Positions 35,776 through 43,772 of a DNA stretch of 64,000 bases are shown one piece after another. Position 1 is the stretch's first letter. Each line of letters begins with the position of its first letter. Both the position numbers and the translations under genes were made by a program. The stretch is from Embleya scabrispora. Lineage in GTDB: Bacteria; Actinomycetota; Actinomycetes; Streptomycetales; Streptomycetaceae. The notes beneath the pieces were generated by a model. It did not search any database. It had not been told where the DNA came from and saw nothing but the letters and a program-made list of their open reading frames with translations. The stretch covers positions 496,001 to 560,000 of the forward strand of contig NZ_MWQN01000004.1 in NCBI RefSeq assembly GCF_002024165.1, written 5' to 3'.

Positions 35776-36609
35776 ATGCCGCAAACCCGCTCCCGCTCCC
35801 GCCCCTCGAAATCCATGCTCGGCTTGGACGCCGTGCTGGCCGCCACCATCGCGCTGGTCGACGAGCTGGGCTGCGAAGCGGTGAGCCTGCGGCGCGTCGC
35901 CCAGGCGCTGGAGACCGGTCCCGCCTCGCTCTATGTGTACGTGCGCGACCGGCAGGAGCTGATGGCGCTCGTCCTCGACCACGCGGTGGCCGACGTGGTC
36001 GTGCCCGACGAGGGGGTCGGGGGCTGGCGTCCCCGCCTCGAACTGCTCGTCGGGCGCATCGTGGCGGCCCTGGCCGCCCACAACGACATCGCCTCCGTCG
36101 GCCTGCGCGACGCCCTCCCCGGCCCGCACGGCCTGCGCCTGACCGAGGAGATGGCGCGCCTGCTCCGAACCGGCGGACTCGACGACGACGCCTGCTCCTG
36201 GGCCATCGACCTGCTCGGCCAGTACATCTACTCCACCGCGCTGGAGAACGCCGGCGCCCCGCAACCCCGACGGGCCCCCACGTCGCCCTCATCCGACACC
36301 GACACGGACACCGGTGCAGGCGCCGACACGGACACCATCACCGACCCGACCGCACCCGAGACGTTCACCGCCCGACTCGACGCCACCTTCCGGACGTTGC
36401 CCGCCGACCGGTACCCCACCCTGCGAGCCCTGGCCCCGAGACTCACCGGCGGCAACCAGGACGCCAGGGCCGCCTGGAAACTCCGCGTGATCATCGACGG
36501 CCTTCTCGCTCAACCCCCTCACCGACCCACATCCCACGGGAACACCCCCACCGCACCGACGCCGGAGCGACCAAGCACCGCCGGCGCGAACCTCAGTGTG
36601 GAATCGTGA
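35776..36609 (+). CDS. TetR-family repressor of the adjacent efflux pump
   Basis: The 277-residue protein has a TetR DNA-binding domain (AATIALVDELGCEAVSLRRV, then LETGPASLYVYVRDRQELM) and the C-terminal domain of the subgroup with a central Asp/Thr-rich insert (residues about 175-195, repeated TDTDTG/TDTITD). It is divergent from the MFS gene across two palindromic operators, so it very likely represses its own gene and the pump until a drug binds. The 3' end overlaps the converging oxidoreductase gene by 17 bp. Confidence 0.88.
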   Translation: MPQTRSRSRPSKSMLGLDAVLAATIALVDELGCEAVSLRRVAQALETGPASLYVYVRDRQELMALVLDHAVADVVVPDEGVGGWRPRLELLVGRIVAALAAHNDIASVGLRDALPGPHGLRLTEEMARLLRTGGLDDDACSWAIDLLGQYIYSTALENAGAPQPRRAPTSPSSDTDTDTGAGADTDTITDPTAPETFTARLDATFRTLPADRYPTLRALAPRLTGGNQDARAAWKLRVIIDGLLAQPPHRPTSHGNTPTAPTPERPSTAGANLSVES

Positions 36610-37606
36610 GTACGATCTTGCCCCGGATGTGTCCGCGGGCGGCGCGTTCGTGCGCCGCCCGGGCGTCCGCGAGCGGGAACGTGCCGTCGATCGCGACGCG
36701 GACCGTGCCGGCGTCGATCAGGCGTGCCAGTTCGGCGAGTTGGGCGCCGTTCGAGCGGACCTGGGTGCCCGTGACCGTGACGCCCAGCTCGGCGGTTTCC
36801 GCTTCGTCGAACTCGCCGAAGAACACCGGGAATTGGGAGCCGCCGCGCTTGAGCGTGCGCAGGAGGCGGCTGCTGTCGGGGCCGCCGACGGTGTCGAGAA
36901 CGAGGTCGATGTCGTGTACGAGGTCCTCGGGTCGGCTCTTGGTGTAGTCGATGAACTCGTCGGCGCCGAGCCCGCGCAGAAACGACTCGTGCGCGCCCGA
37001 TGCCACCGCGACGACCCGTGCGCCCTTCCATTTCGCCAGCTGTAGCGCGAAGTGCCCCACGCCGCCCGCGGCACCGTTGACGAGCACCGTCACGTCGGCG
37101 CCGAGCGGTACCGGACGATGCCTCGCCGCCTGGAACGGCGACGGGTGATCGTGTCCGAGCTCGATCAGGAACTGCCACGCGGTGAGCCCGGCCATGGGTA
37201 CCGCGGCGGCGTGCACGTGGTCGATGCCGGCCGGCTTGAGGGCGAGGTCCGACGCCGGGGCGACCGCGTACTCGGCATAGGTGTGGCCGTCGAAGCCGGG
37301 GAAGCGCAGGAGCCCGAAGACCTCGTCGCCGACGGAGAGGCCGGCCACATCGGCGGCGACGGCCTCGACGACGCCGGACAGATCCGTCCCCGGAATCACG
37401 GGGAGGTCGAACGTCGGCCTCGTTTCCGGAGGCAGGTTGGACATGCCGTCGCGCAGGTACCAGTCGGGCGGATTGATGCCCGCCGCCCGCACGCGGACGA
37501 GCACCTCGCCCGGCCCCGGCTCGGGAATCGGCACCTCCTCGTACCGCAGCACCTCGGGACCGCCGTGCGCATGGAGCCGGATCGCCCTCATCGTGGGTGT
37601 CGGCAT
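36593..37606 (-). CDS. NADP-dependent zinc-free MDR oxidoreductase
   Basis: The 337-residue enzyme starts MPTPTMRAIRLHAHGGPEVL after AGGAG. It has the MDR GroES-like domain (VRVRAAGINPPDWYLRDG, IPGTDLSGVVEAV, VGDEVFGLLRFP) and NGAAGGVGHFALQLAKWKGA in the Rossmann domain. It lacks zinc ligands and ends RGHIRGKIVLTI, so it is a quinone/enone reductase like the one at 31.4 kb, from which it differs by an insert before the nucleotide-binding motif. It diverges from a TetR gene across three regularly spaced operator palindromes. Confidence 0.9.
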   Translation of the reverse strand: MPTPTMRAIRLHAHGGPEVLRYEEVPIPEPGPGEVLVRVRAAGINPPDWYLRDGMSNLPPETRPTFDLPVIPGTDLSGVVEAVAADVAGLSVGDEVFGLLRFPGFDGHTYAEYAVAPASDLALKPAGIDHVHAAAVPMAGLTAWQFLIELGHDHPSPFQAARHRPVPLGADVTVLVNGAAGGVGHFALQLAKWKGARVVAVASGAHESFLRGLGADEFIDYTKSRPEDLVHDIDLVLDTVGGPDSSRLLRTLKRGGSQFPVFFGEFDEAETAELGVTVTGTQVRSNGAQLAELARLIDAGTVRVAIDGTFPLADARAAHERAARGHIRGKIVLTIPH

Positions 37607-37642
37607 CGTTTTCTCCTGTCCAGGCCGCGGGATACGCTTATT

Positions 37643-37698
37643 CGGATCGGCGATCCGCATATGTGGATCACTGATCCGAATATATGGACCACTGAACC
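37643..37698. promoter_or_regulatory. Three 21-bp-spaced operator palindromes
   Basis: Three palindromes lie between the divergent oxidoreductase and TetR genes: a perfect CGGATC-GGC-GATCCG (37643-37657), a perfect GGATC-ACT-GATCC (37665-37677) and a degenerate GGACC-ACT-GAACC (37686-37698). Their starts step by exactly 21 bases, with a shared CGNATA tail. This spacing is two helical turns, so three dimers could line up on one face. Confidence 0.8.
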
Positions 37699-37721
37699 GG
37701 ATAGTCAAGAGGGACGTACGC

Positions 37722-38306
37722 ATGCGGGCCGACGCCAGGAAGAACCGCGACCACGTGCTCGCCGTAGCGGGCACCGCCATCACCGAGCAGGGCATCGACG
37801 TGTCGATGCGCGACATCGCGCGCAGGGCCGATGTCGGACTCGCGACGCTGCTGCGGCACTTCCCGACGCGCGAGGCGTTGCTCGAAGCCCTGCTCCGCAC
37901 GAACTTCGACGAACTGACCGCACAGGCGGCCGAACTCGCCGAGACCTCGGCCCCGCCCGAGGAAGCCCTCGTCTCCTGGGTACGCGACTGTGTCGCGTGG
38001 ACCACCGAGTACCGGGGCGTGACCGTACTGATGGCAGCCGCCATCGCGGACACCGAGTCCGCACTCCACGCCTCGTGCGTCACCCTGCGCGCCGCCGGTG
38101 CGCGGCTCCTCACCCGGGCCCAGGCCGCGGGCACGGCGCGCAGCGACCTCGACGGCGACGACCTGTTCGCTCTGGTGGCCATGCTCGCCTGGCTCGGCGA
38201 CCAACCCGCACTCGCGCCACGCGCCGATCACCTCTTCGACATCGTCGCAAACGCAATCCTGACCGACACGGGCAGCGGCGAGGGCGGCAGGTCACGCACA
38301 CCATGA
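37722..38306 (+). CDS. TetR-family regulator
   Basis: The 194-residue protein has the TetR helix-turn-helix (DHVLAVAGTAITEQGIDVSM, then IARRADVGLATLLRHFPTRE) and a C-terminal ligand domain of the SbtR-like type (EEALVSWVRDCVAWTTEYRG, TLRAAGARLLTRAQAAG). The ATG at 37722 follows AAGAGGGA. It is divergent from the oxidoreductase at 36.6 kb, and three 21-bp-spaced palindromes fill the gap, so it is the likely repressor of both genes. Confidence 0.9.
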   Translation: MRADARKNRDHVLAVAGTAITEQGIDVSMRDIARRADVGLATLLRHFPTREALLEALLRTNFDELTAQAAELAETSAPPEEALVSWVRDCVAWTTEYRGVTVLMAAAIADTESALHASCVTLRAAGARLLTRAQAAGTARSDLDGDDLFALVAMLAWLGDQPALAPRADHLFDIVANAILTDTGSGEGGRSRTP

Positions 38307-38319
38307 GCAGTCCTCACCC

Positions 38320-38520
38320 TTGCCCGGTCCAGCGCCGAACCCGCCGCGCCACGAACTCGCCCTCGCGCACGGGTCGGTGCTGTTCATGACCGCCGTGACC
38401 CAACGCGGCTGGACCCATGCCGTTCCCCGGGAACCCTCGGCCGGCCGCCGCGTCAGTCTCACCTTCCGCCAGTTCGATCCGGGCCCCTCCGCGGACACTC
38501 AGCCCCTCGGCTCGGGCTGA
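38320..38520 (+). pseudogene. Remnant of an AlkB-like 2-oxoglutarate/Fe(II) dioxygenase (3' end)
   Basis: The translated stretch contains LALAHGSVLFMTAVTQRGW, then THAVP, and RRVSLTFRQF. This matches the C-terminal third of AlkB/ALKBH2-type DNA repair dioxygenases: the HGSLLxM strand, a second metal His in WxHxxP, and the final RxxLTFR with the 2-oxoglutarate-binding Arg. The HxD motif and everything before it are missing; upstream lies the end of an intact TetR gene. It overlaps the end of the converging winged-helix gene by 22 bp. I read it as a truncated gene left by a rearrangement. Homology rests on motif recognition only. Confidence 0.6.
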
Positions 38521-39518
38521 TGCCCGCTCCGTTCCGATCCGACCGAAGGTGTCGTCGCGTCGCCGTGGAGAAGGCCGGCTCCCAGTGGGGTCAACGTGTG
38601 CAGGACCGCGGCGCCGGTTCGGATCGTGGAGACCAGTCCGGCGTTGCGCAGCACGGTGGTGTGCTGGCTCGCCGACGGCAGGGAGATGCCGGCGCGGTCG
38701 GCCACCTCGCTGGTGGAGGCGGGGTGGCGCAGGGTGGCCAGTACCGAGGCCCGGGTGCGTCCCAACAGCGGCCCGAGCGTGTCGGAGGCCCGGCCGGGCC
38801 GCTCGCCCAGATGCAGCGGGTAGAACAATTCCATACGCCCGTCGGCGCCGCGCCCGAACATCGGGCTCTGCACGAAGTACGACGGGACGAGCAGCAGACC
38901 GTGCCCGTCGAGCCGGATGTCGCGGGGAGCGCACGGTGCGGGTACGTGGAGAACCGGCGGCTGCCAACGCCAGCGCGGAACGAGCGTGGCCAACATCGCG
39001 TCCACGCCACCGCGCAGCAGCGTCTCGGCGCGCAGCGCCCGGTCGGCGACGGCTTCGGACTGGATCCGTGGCCACAGCGGTGCGAGGGACGAGGCGAAGA
39101 AGCGCCGAGTGTCCTGCGCGAGGGCCTGCCGACCCTTGGGTGTGCCGTCGGCCAGTTCCCGCGACAGGGGTCTGTCCCGGACATGGCGGGGCAGGACGGC
39201 GATTTCGTCCGCCAGTTCGCGGGTCGGCGTCCCGAGGGCGAGTTCGACACCGGTGTTCAGGTCGGGAGCCGAGAGTTGGCAGAAGAAGTCGAATATGCCT
39301 CCCTGCGGAGGGTCGAGGTCCCCGAGGAGTCCTGCCCGTGGGGCCAGGCTCCCCCCGATCCGTTGTCGCCATTCCCGAAGTCCCGTCCGCGACCACGTGA
39401 TTCCGGCCGGTCGGGTGTGCAGGTATCGCACCCCGAGGGCGACTTCGAGCAGAGCGTTGGGCGCGGGAGCGACGACGACCCGGCGGAGATCCGCGTCGGT
39501 GAAATGAAAGCGCAACAC
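38499..39518 (-). CDS. ArsR-like winged-helix regulator with N-terminal DUF5937-type domain
   Basis: The protein has about 339 residues; I start it at the GTG at 39518, which has GGGAGGACGG upstream. The N-terminal two thirds are mixed alpha/beta (LRFHFTDADLRRVVVAP, ALLEVALGVRYL) and include FVQSPMFGRG. The C-terminal 80 residues are an ArsR winged helix: LLGRTRASVLATLRHPASTS, ADRAGISLPSASQHTTVLRN, AGLVSTIR. This two-part layout is common in streptomycetes and is annotated as a regulator of unknown effector. No metal-binding Cys motif is visible. The target is not evident. Confidence 0.8.
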   Translation of the reverse strand: MLRFHFTDADLRRVVVAPAPNALLEVALGVRYLHTRPAGITWSRTGLREWRQRIGGSLAPRAGLLGDLDPPQGGIFDFFCQLSAPDLNTGVELALGTPTRELADEIAVLPRHVRDRPLSRELADGTPKGRQALAQDTRRFFASSLAPLWPRIQSEAVADRALRAETLLRGGVDAMLATLVPRWRWQPPVLHVPAPCAPRDIRLDGHGLLLVPSYFVQSPMFGRGADGRMELFYPLHLGERPGRASDTLGPLLGRTRASVLATLRHPASTSEVADRAGISLPSASQHTTVLRNAGLVSTIRTGAAVLHTLTPLGAGLLHGDATTPSVGSERSGHQPEPRG

Positions 39519-39689
39519 GCCGCACCGTCCTCCCTCGCTCGCCCGGTGCCCGGACCCTGTGGCCGGCAGGTGCGGGGGCACGGCGCCCGCCGCACCCGAC
39601 CGACGTCAGGCTAGCTACCGACTCCTCGCACACGTAAGGCCGTTACCGAGGTTTATGTGTCGACCGCGGAGCGCCGGCCGGGCCCCGCT

Positions 39690-40505
39690 TCACTCCACCC
39701 GGGTCGACGGCGGCCTCGGTGAGCGCGCGGGCGAACGGACGGCGGCCGGCCCGTACGCGGTCGGTGGACGACCGAGCAGGTTTCCGAACGCCGTGGTGAA
39801 CGCGGCGGGATTCTCGTAGCCGAGTGTGGTCGCCACCCGGGAGACCGGCACCCCCGCCGCCAGGTGTCGCAGGGAGTGCAGAACGCAGGCACGCTGTCGC
39901 CATTGGGTGAAACTCAGGCCCGTACCACCCCGAAACATGCGGCCGAGAGTACGTTCACTCACACTCAGGGCGGTCGCCCAGCGAGCCGGCGGGTCGTGAA
40001 TATCGGGCTCGCGGAGAAACGCGTCGCACAACCGGCGCAACCCCGGATCCGCGGGAAGCGGAACATCCAGTGGAAGCGGTGTGAGGTTTCTGATCTCGTG
40101 GAGGAGCAGTTCGATGACGACGGCATCGCGGCCGTGGTCGGGATAGCGGGGCTCCATGTCGACGGCGTCGAGGATGAGCTCCCGCAACAACGCGGAGACG
40201 TCGACGACCCGACAGCGCGAGGGAAACCACGGAACGGCGCTCGGCTCGATGTACAGGCTGCGCGTGGTGACTCCCGTCATGGTGACCTGATGAGCGGTCA
40301 GAGGCGGGATCAGTACCGCACGGTCCGCGGGCACGGTCCAGGTGCCGTCGATCGTCTCCACCTGCATGACGCCGGTGACGGCGTACAGGAACTGGGTCCG
40401 CCGATGCTCGTGGAACGGAAGCAGGTGGTCGTGGGGATAGTCGGTGCCGACGGCCAGCACGGCACGGTCGAGGCCGTCCACCTCGGCGACGGGGATGTTG
40501 CGCAT
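39690..40505 (-). CDS. AraC-family regulator with cupin domain
   Basis: The 271-residue protein has an N-terminal cupin (HLLPFHEHRRTQFLYAVTGV, DRAVLIPPLTAHQVTMTG) and a C-terminal AraC double helix-turn-helix (ALSVSERTLGRMFRGGTGLS, then VSRVATTLGYENPAAFTTAF). It diverges from a TauE/SafE exporter across 92 bp and is the obvious candidate to control it, perhaps by sensing an organosulfur or other anion through the cupin pocket (inference). Confidence 0.88.
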   Translation of the reverse strand: MRNIPVAEVDGLDRAVLAVGTDYPHDHLLPFHEHRRTQFLYAVTGVMQVETIDGTWTVPADRAVLIPPLTAHQVTMTGVTTRSLYIEPSAVPWFPSRCRVVDVSALLRELILDAVDMEPRYPDHGRDAVVIELLLHEIRNLTPLPLDVPLPADPGLRRLCDAFLREPDIHDPPARWATALSVSERTLGRMFRGGTGLSFTQWRQRACVLHSLRHLAAGVPVSRVATTLGYENPAAFTTAFGNLLGRPPTAYGPAAVRSPARSPRPPSTRVE

Positions 40506-40597
40506 ACGGCGAAGCTACTCCCTGCTGTCCGCTCCGCGTAAGAACATGGCGAACGATCGATTGCCCGCCGGCTACGGACGTCCGTAGCGTTCCGGCA

Positions 40598-41404
40598 GTG
40601 CCGACTCTCTTCCTTGTTCTCTTCCTGTTCGGCTGCCTGACCGGCGTCACGACGGTGCTCTTCGGTTTCGGCGGCGGTTTCATCACCGTCCCGGTCGTCT
40701 ACGGCTTCCGGACGGTCACGGCGGATTCCGGTGCCGACGCGATGCATGTCGCGGTGGCGACGTCGACGGCGGTCATGCTCGTGAATGCGTTGACGGCCAC
40801 CCTGGTACAACTGCGCCACGGACGGCTCCGCCGGGAGTACATGTGGCCGCTGCCGGCCTTCGTCGCGATCGGCGCCGCCCTCGGCTCCCTCGCGACCACC
40901 CGGGTCGAAGGCCCGCTGCTGCACGTCCTCTTCGCCGCCTATCTGGCCGTGACGATCATCGACAGCGTGTTGCGAAAGGGATTCCTCGTACCCGCACCCG
41001 CGGTACGACCGGCGCCCCTCGGACGGCTCACCACCACGTTCGGCGGCGCCGGAATAGGCGCGGTCGCCGCGTGCCTGGGCGTGGGCGGCAGCGTCATGAC
41101 GGTTCCGCTCCTGCGGCGCAGGGGCCTCCCCATGGCCGAAGCCGCCGCGATGGCGAACCCACTGAGCCTTCCCGTCGCCGTGGTCGGCAGCGTCGTGTAC
41201 GCGCTCGCCGCCACCTCCTCGGCGCACCCGGGCCGAATCGGCTATGTCGACCTGATCTCCTCCGCGGCCCTGCTCAGCGGGTCACTGCCCACGATCGCCC
41301 TGGTGAAGCGCATCGGCCGACGCGTCCCGGACCGCGTCCACTCCATCGCCTACATCGCCCTACTCGTGGTCGTCCTGCTCGCGATGATCACGACCGGGAT
41401 GTGA
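40598..41404 (+). CDS. TauE/SafE-family membrane exporter
   Basis: The 268-residue protein starts at a GTG and has about eight hydrophobic helices. The family repeats are visible: FGFGGGFITVPVVYGF in the first half and LGVGGSVMTVPLLRRRGLP in the second. These proteins move sulfite, sulfoacetate or related organosulfur anions, though most members are uncharacterised. The AraC regulator is divergent. Downstream lies a DUF899 protein in the same direction. Confidence 0.88.
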   Translation: MPTLFLVLFLFGCLTGVTTVLFGFGGGFITVPVVYGFRTVTADSGADAMHVAVATSTAVMLVNALTATLVQLRHGRLRREYMWPLPAFVAIGAALGSLATTRVEGPLLHVLFAAYLAVTIIDSVLRKGFLVPAPAVRPAPLGRLTTTFGGAGIGAVAACLGVGGSVMTVPLLRRRGLPMAEAAAMANPLSLPVAVVGSVVYALAATSSAHPGRIGYVDLISSAALLSGSLPTIALVKRIGRRVPDRVHSIAYIALLVVVLLAMITTGM

Positions 41405-41511
41405 GTCCGACTGCCTCGGCCGGTCGCGACCCGGGCCGCCCGGCACCGATGAGTTCCGCCGACGATTGCGGTCCACACCTCGGAACAGCTTCGTCCGACC
41501 CGGGAGGAACC

Positions 41512-42276
41512 ATGACCGACCAGAGCACCGGCGCACTGCCTCCGGTCGTCGATCGACGGGAGTGGCGGGCCGCGCTCGACGACCTGCGTGCGCGGGAGAA
41601 GGCCGCCACCCGCGAACTCGACGCCATCGCCGCACAGCGCCGCAGACTGCCGATGGTCGAGCTCCCGGACTACACGCTGATCGGCCCGGACGGCCCCATT
41701 CGGCTGGTCGAGGTATTCGACGGGCGCTCCCAGCTCATCACCTACCACCACATGTGGTCCGAGGGCGCGCAGTGGCAGTGCGGCGGTTGTACCGGACTGA
41801 CGTCGCAGTACGTCCGGCTGGACTTCCTCGACAACTACGATGCCCGCTTCGTCGTCGTGACCAACGGACCCATCGACGAGGCGCTCGCCTACCGGGCCAG
41901 GGTCGGCAACACGATGGACTGGTACTCGTCGGCGGAAAGCTCGTTCGGCGCCGACGTGGACGCGCCGCCCGGCGGCGGCTTCGCGGTGAACGTGTTCCTT
42001 CGCGTCGGCGACACGGTCCACCGCACCTGGCACACCACCGGTCGCGGTACCGAACAGCTCAGCCACACCTTCCCGTTGGTCGACATCCTGCCGTGGGGTC
42101 GGCAGGAGGAATGGCAGGACTCACCCGACGGATGGCCCCAGTCGCCCACCTACTCCAAGTGGCTCGGCTCGCCCGATGTCGCCCGGCTGTACGGCCCGAA
42201 CCCGGACGGCGCCGCCGGGCCCACGGAATCCGCGGACCCGGCGGCGCGAGCCGTGCCGCCGAAGGGAAGGCGATGA
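41512..42276 (+). CDS. DUF899 family thioredoxin-like protein
   Basis: The 254-residue protein starts at the ATG at 41512 after GGGAGG. It shows the DUF899 layout: LRAREKAATRELDAIAAQRR, then RRLPMV, then LVEVFDGRSQLITYHHMW, followed by QCGGCTGLTSQYVRLDFL. The last includes a CxxC pair in a thioredoxin-like fold. It ends with a disordered Pro/Ala tail. Function is unknown; a thiol or selenium redox role is possible. A 29-codon frame begins in its stop codon (ATGA). Confidence 0.85.
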   Translation: MTDQSTGALPPVVDRREWRAALDDLRAREKAATRELDAIAAQRRRLPMVELPDYTLIGPDGPIRLVEVFDGRSQLITYHHMWSEGAQWQCGGCTGLTSQYVRLDFLDNYDARFVVVTNGPIDEALAYRARVGNTMDWYSSAESSFGADVDAPPGGGFAVNVFLRVGDTVHRTWHTTGRGTEQLSHTFPLVDILPWGRQEEWQDSPDGWPQSPTYSKWLGSPDVARLYGPNPDGAAGPTESADPAARAVPPKGRR

Positions 42277-42362
42277 AGCCGCCACGCACCGGCCGGCTGC
42301 CGATCAACGGCCCGAGCCTCTATCACGGTGCCCGATCCTTTCCGGGCCGCCCGAGCGCGTAG
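42273..42362 (+). CDS. Possible 29-residue peptide, translationally coupled
   Basis: The ATG at 42273 overlaps the DUF899 stop as ATGA, with GAAGGGAAGG as an upstream ribosome site. It encodes MKPPRTGRLPINGPSLYHGA and ends RSFPGRPSA. The peptide is basic and Pro-rich, matches no family I know and has no membrane segment. The coupling makes translation likely, but the product may be incidental. Confidence 0.3.
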   Translation: MKPPRTGRLPINGPSLYHGARSFPGRPSA

Positions 42363-42382
42363 GCCCGGCCCGCGCACCGGTC

Positions 42383-43387
42383 CTACGCCGTTCGGAGCCC
42401 GCGCTGCCCGGCGGCGATGCGGTAGGCGCCGGGGGGCATGCCCGTGGCGGCGCGGAAGGCCCGGTTGAACTCGGCGGGTCGGGTGAACCCCCAGCGGGCG
42501 GCGACGGCGTGCACGGGCAGGTGGGCCATGGCGGGGTCGGCCAGGTCCCGCCGGCAGCGGTCCAAGCGCCGGTGGCGGACGTAGGCGCTCGGCGACGTGC
42601 CGTGCGTCCGGAAGATCCGCTGCAGGTAGCGGGTCGAGATCCGGTGGGCCGTCGCGATCGTCGCGGGGCTCAGCTCCGGTACGTGCAGGTGCCGGTCGAC
42701 GAACGAGGTGATCCGCAGGAACAGGACGTGTTGCGAGGAGCCCGACGCCGACGCGCCCTCGCCGTCGGTGTGGTGGGCCAACACGGCCGCGGCCAGGTCG
42801 AGCGCGATATGGCCCAGCCGGGCATGGTCGTCGGGTGTGTAGAGCGCGGGCTCGTCGGCCACGTCGGCCATGAACCGGGCCAGGAGCCGGCCGACTCCGC
42901 GGGTACCGCACAGGGGGGTCGCCAACAGTCGCTCGACCTTGGACTCCGGCACGGGCAGCAGTCGTTTCGGGAACTGCAGCACCACCGACCCGGACGCCGT
43001 GTCAGGGGCCTCGGCGCCGGCGGCGAAGGGGCGGGAGCTGTCGACCAGGACGAGGTCACCGGGCCCCAACGAAGCTTGGTTGTGGGCCTGTTCGACGCCC
43101 TGACGGCCGTGGCGGAGCAGCCCGAACAGGTACACCTCGGGGTCCGAGCGCCGGATCGCCGCCGGCGTGCGCCGGCATACCCGCGATCCGTGGGAGACCG
43201 TGGAAATCCGGACGATCCCCCGGGTCACGATCGACACGCGCGCACCGTGGGCGGGCGGGTTCGGCGGCTCGGGCGGCGCGCCCGTCGATATCGGCGCGCC
43301 CGTCCGCCGCTCCGGCGTGCCCGCCCCCCGCTCCGGAGCGGGGCGGCCGTCCCGGGGTGCCGCCTCTTTGTCGAACACCGTTTCCAT
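42383..43387 (-). CDS. AraC-family regulator (AraC-binding-like domain, HTH_18)
   Basis: The protein has about 334 residues; I start it at the ATG at 43387 after GGGGGAACC. A disordered Pro/Arg/Gly-rich stretch of about 45 residues is followed by a cupin-like domain of the NphR/FeaR type (SDPEVYLFGLLRHGRQGVEQ; GDLVLVDSSRPF) and an HTH_18 domain (LSPATIATAHRISTRYLQRI; FRTHGTSPSAYVRHRRLDRC; AARWGFTRPAEFNRAFR). This is an activator type often found next to catabolic oxygenases, but none is adjacent here. Confidence 0.85.
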   Translation of the reverse strand: METVFDKEAAPRDGRPAPERGAGTPERRTGAPISTGAPPEPPNPPAHGARVSIVTRGIVRISTVSHGSRVCRRTPAAIRRSDPEVYLFGLLRHGRQGVEQAHNQASLGPGDLVLVDSSRPFAAGAEAPDTASGSVVLQFPKRLLPVPESKVERLLATPLCGTRGVGRLLARFMADVADEPALYTPDDHARLGHIALDLAAAVLAHHTDGEGASASGSSQHVLFLRITSFVDRHLHVPELSPATIATAHRISTRYLQRIFRTHGTSPSAYVRHRRLDRCRRDLADPAMAHLPVHAVAARWGFTRPAEFNRAFRAATGMPPGAYRIAAGQRGLRTA

Positions 43388-43772
43388 GGTTCCCCCGTTC
43401 GTAGCGAACAAGATTTCCCGACCGGGCGACTCCCGACGTGCGGGTGACGCCCGACGCGTGGGCGACTCGGCCGTGGCCGGCCCGCGCCCCGGTGCCACCT
43501 CGGATGTCGCGCGGCCCGTCCCCGTGCCCCGGCGCAATCCAGTGGTGGTGGTCGTGCCGCCGGGGACACATCCAAGCCTTCGGGGCGGGGAATTGTTGCG
43601 CAGGCAGGTCGGGCGACCGAAACAATCGTCGGGCGCGACGGATTTCCCGGGGTGATCTTCGGTATCCGGCCGAATTCGCTACTGGTCGGGGCCGGCGGCA
43701 CGTGGGTACCGTTCCGGGTGATGTGGGATTCGGCGTCCCTTCGGCGACGCTCATGGGAGGGAAGGGAAACCG
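43388..43772. other. Divergent intergenic region upstream of the STAND gene
   Basis: This 385-bp gap must contain the promoters of the AraC gene (minus) and the large HTH-STAND-WD40 gene (plus). GGAGGGAAGGG just before 43773 is the ribosome site of the large gene. I see no supported small gene, hairpin or operator. Confidence 0.4.
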
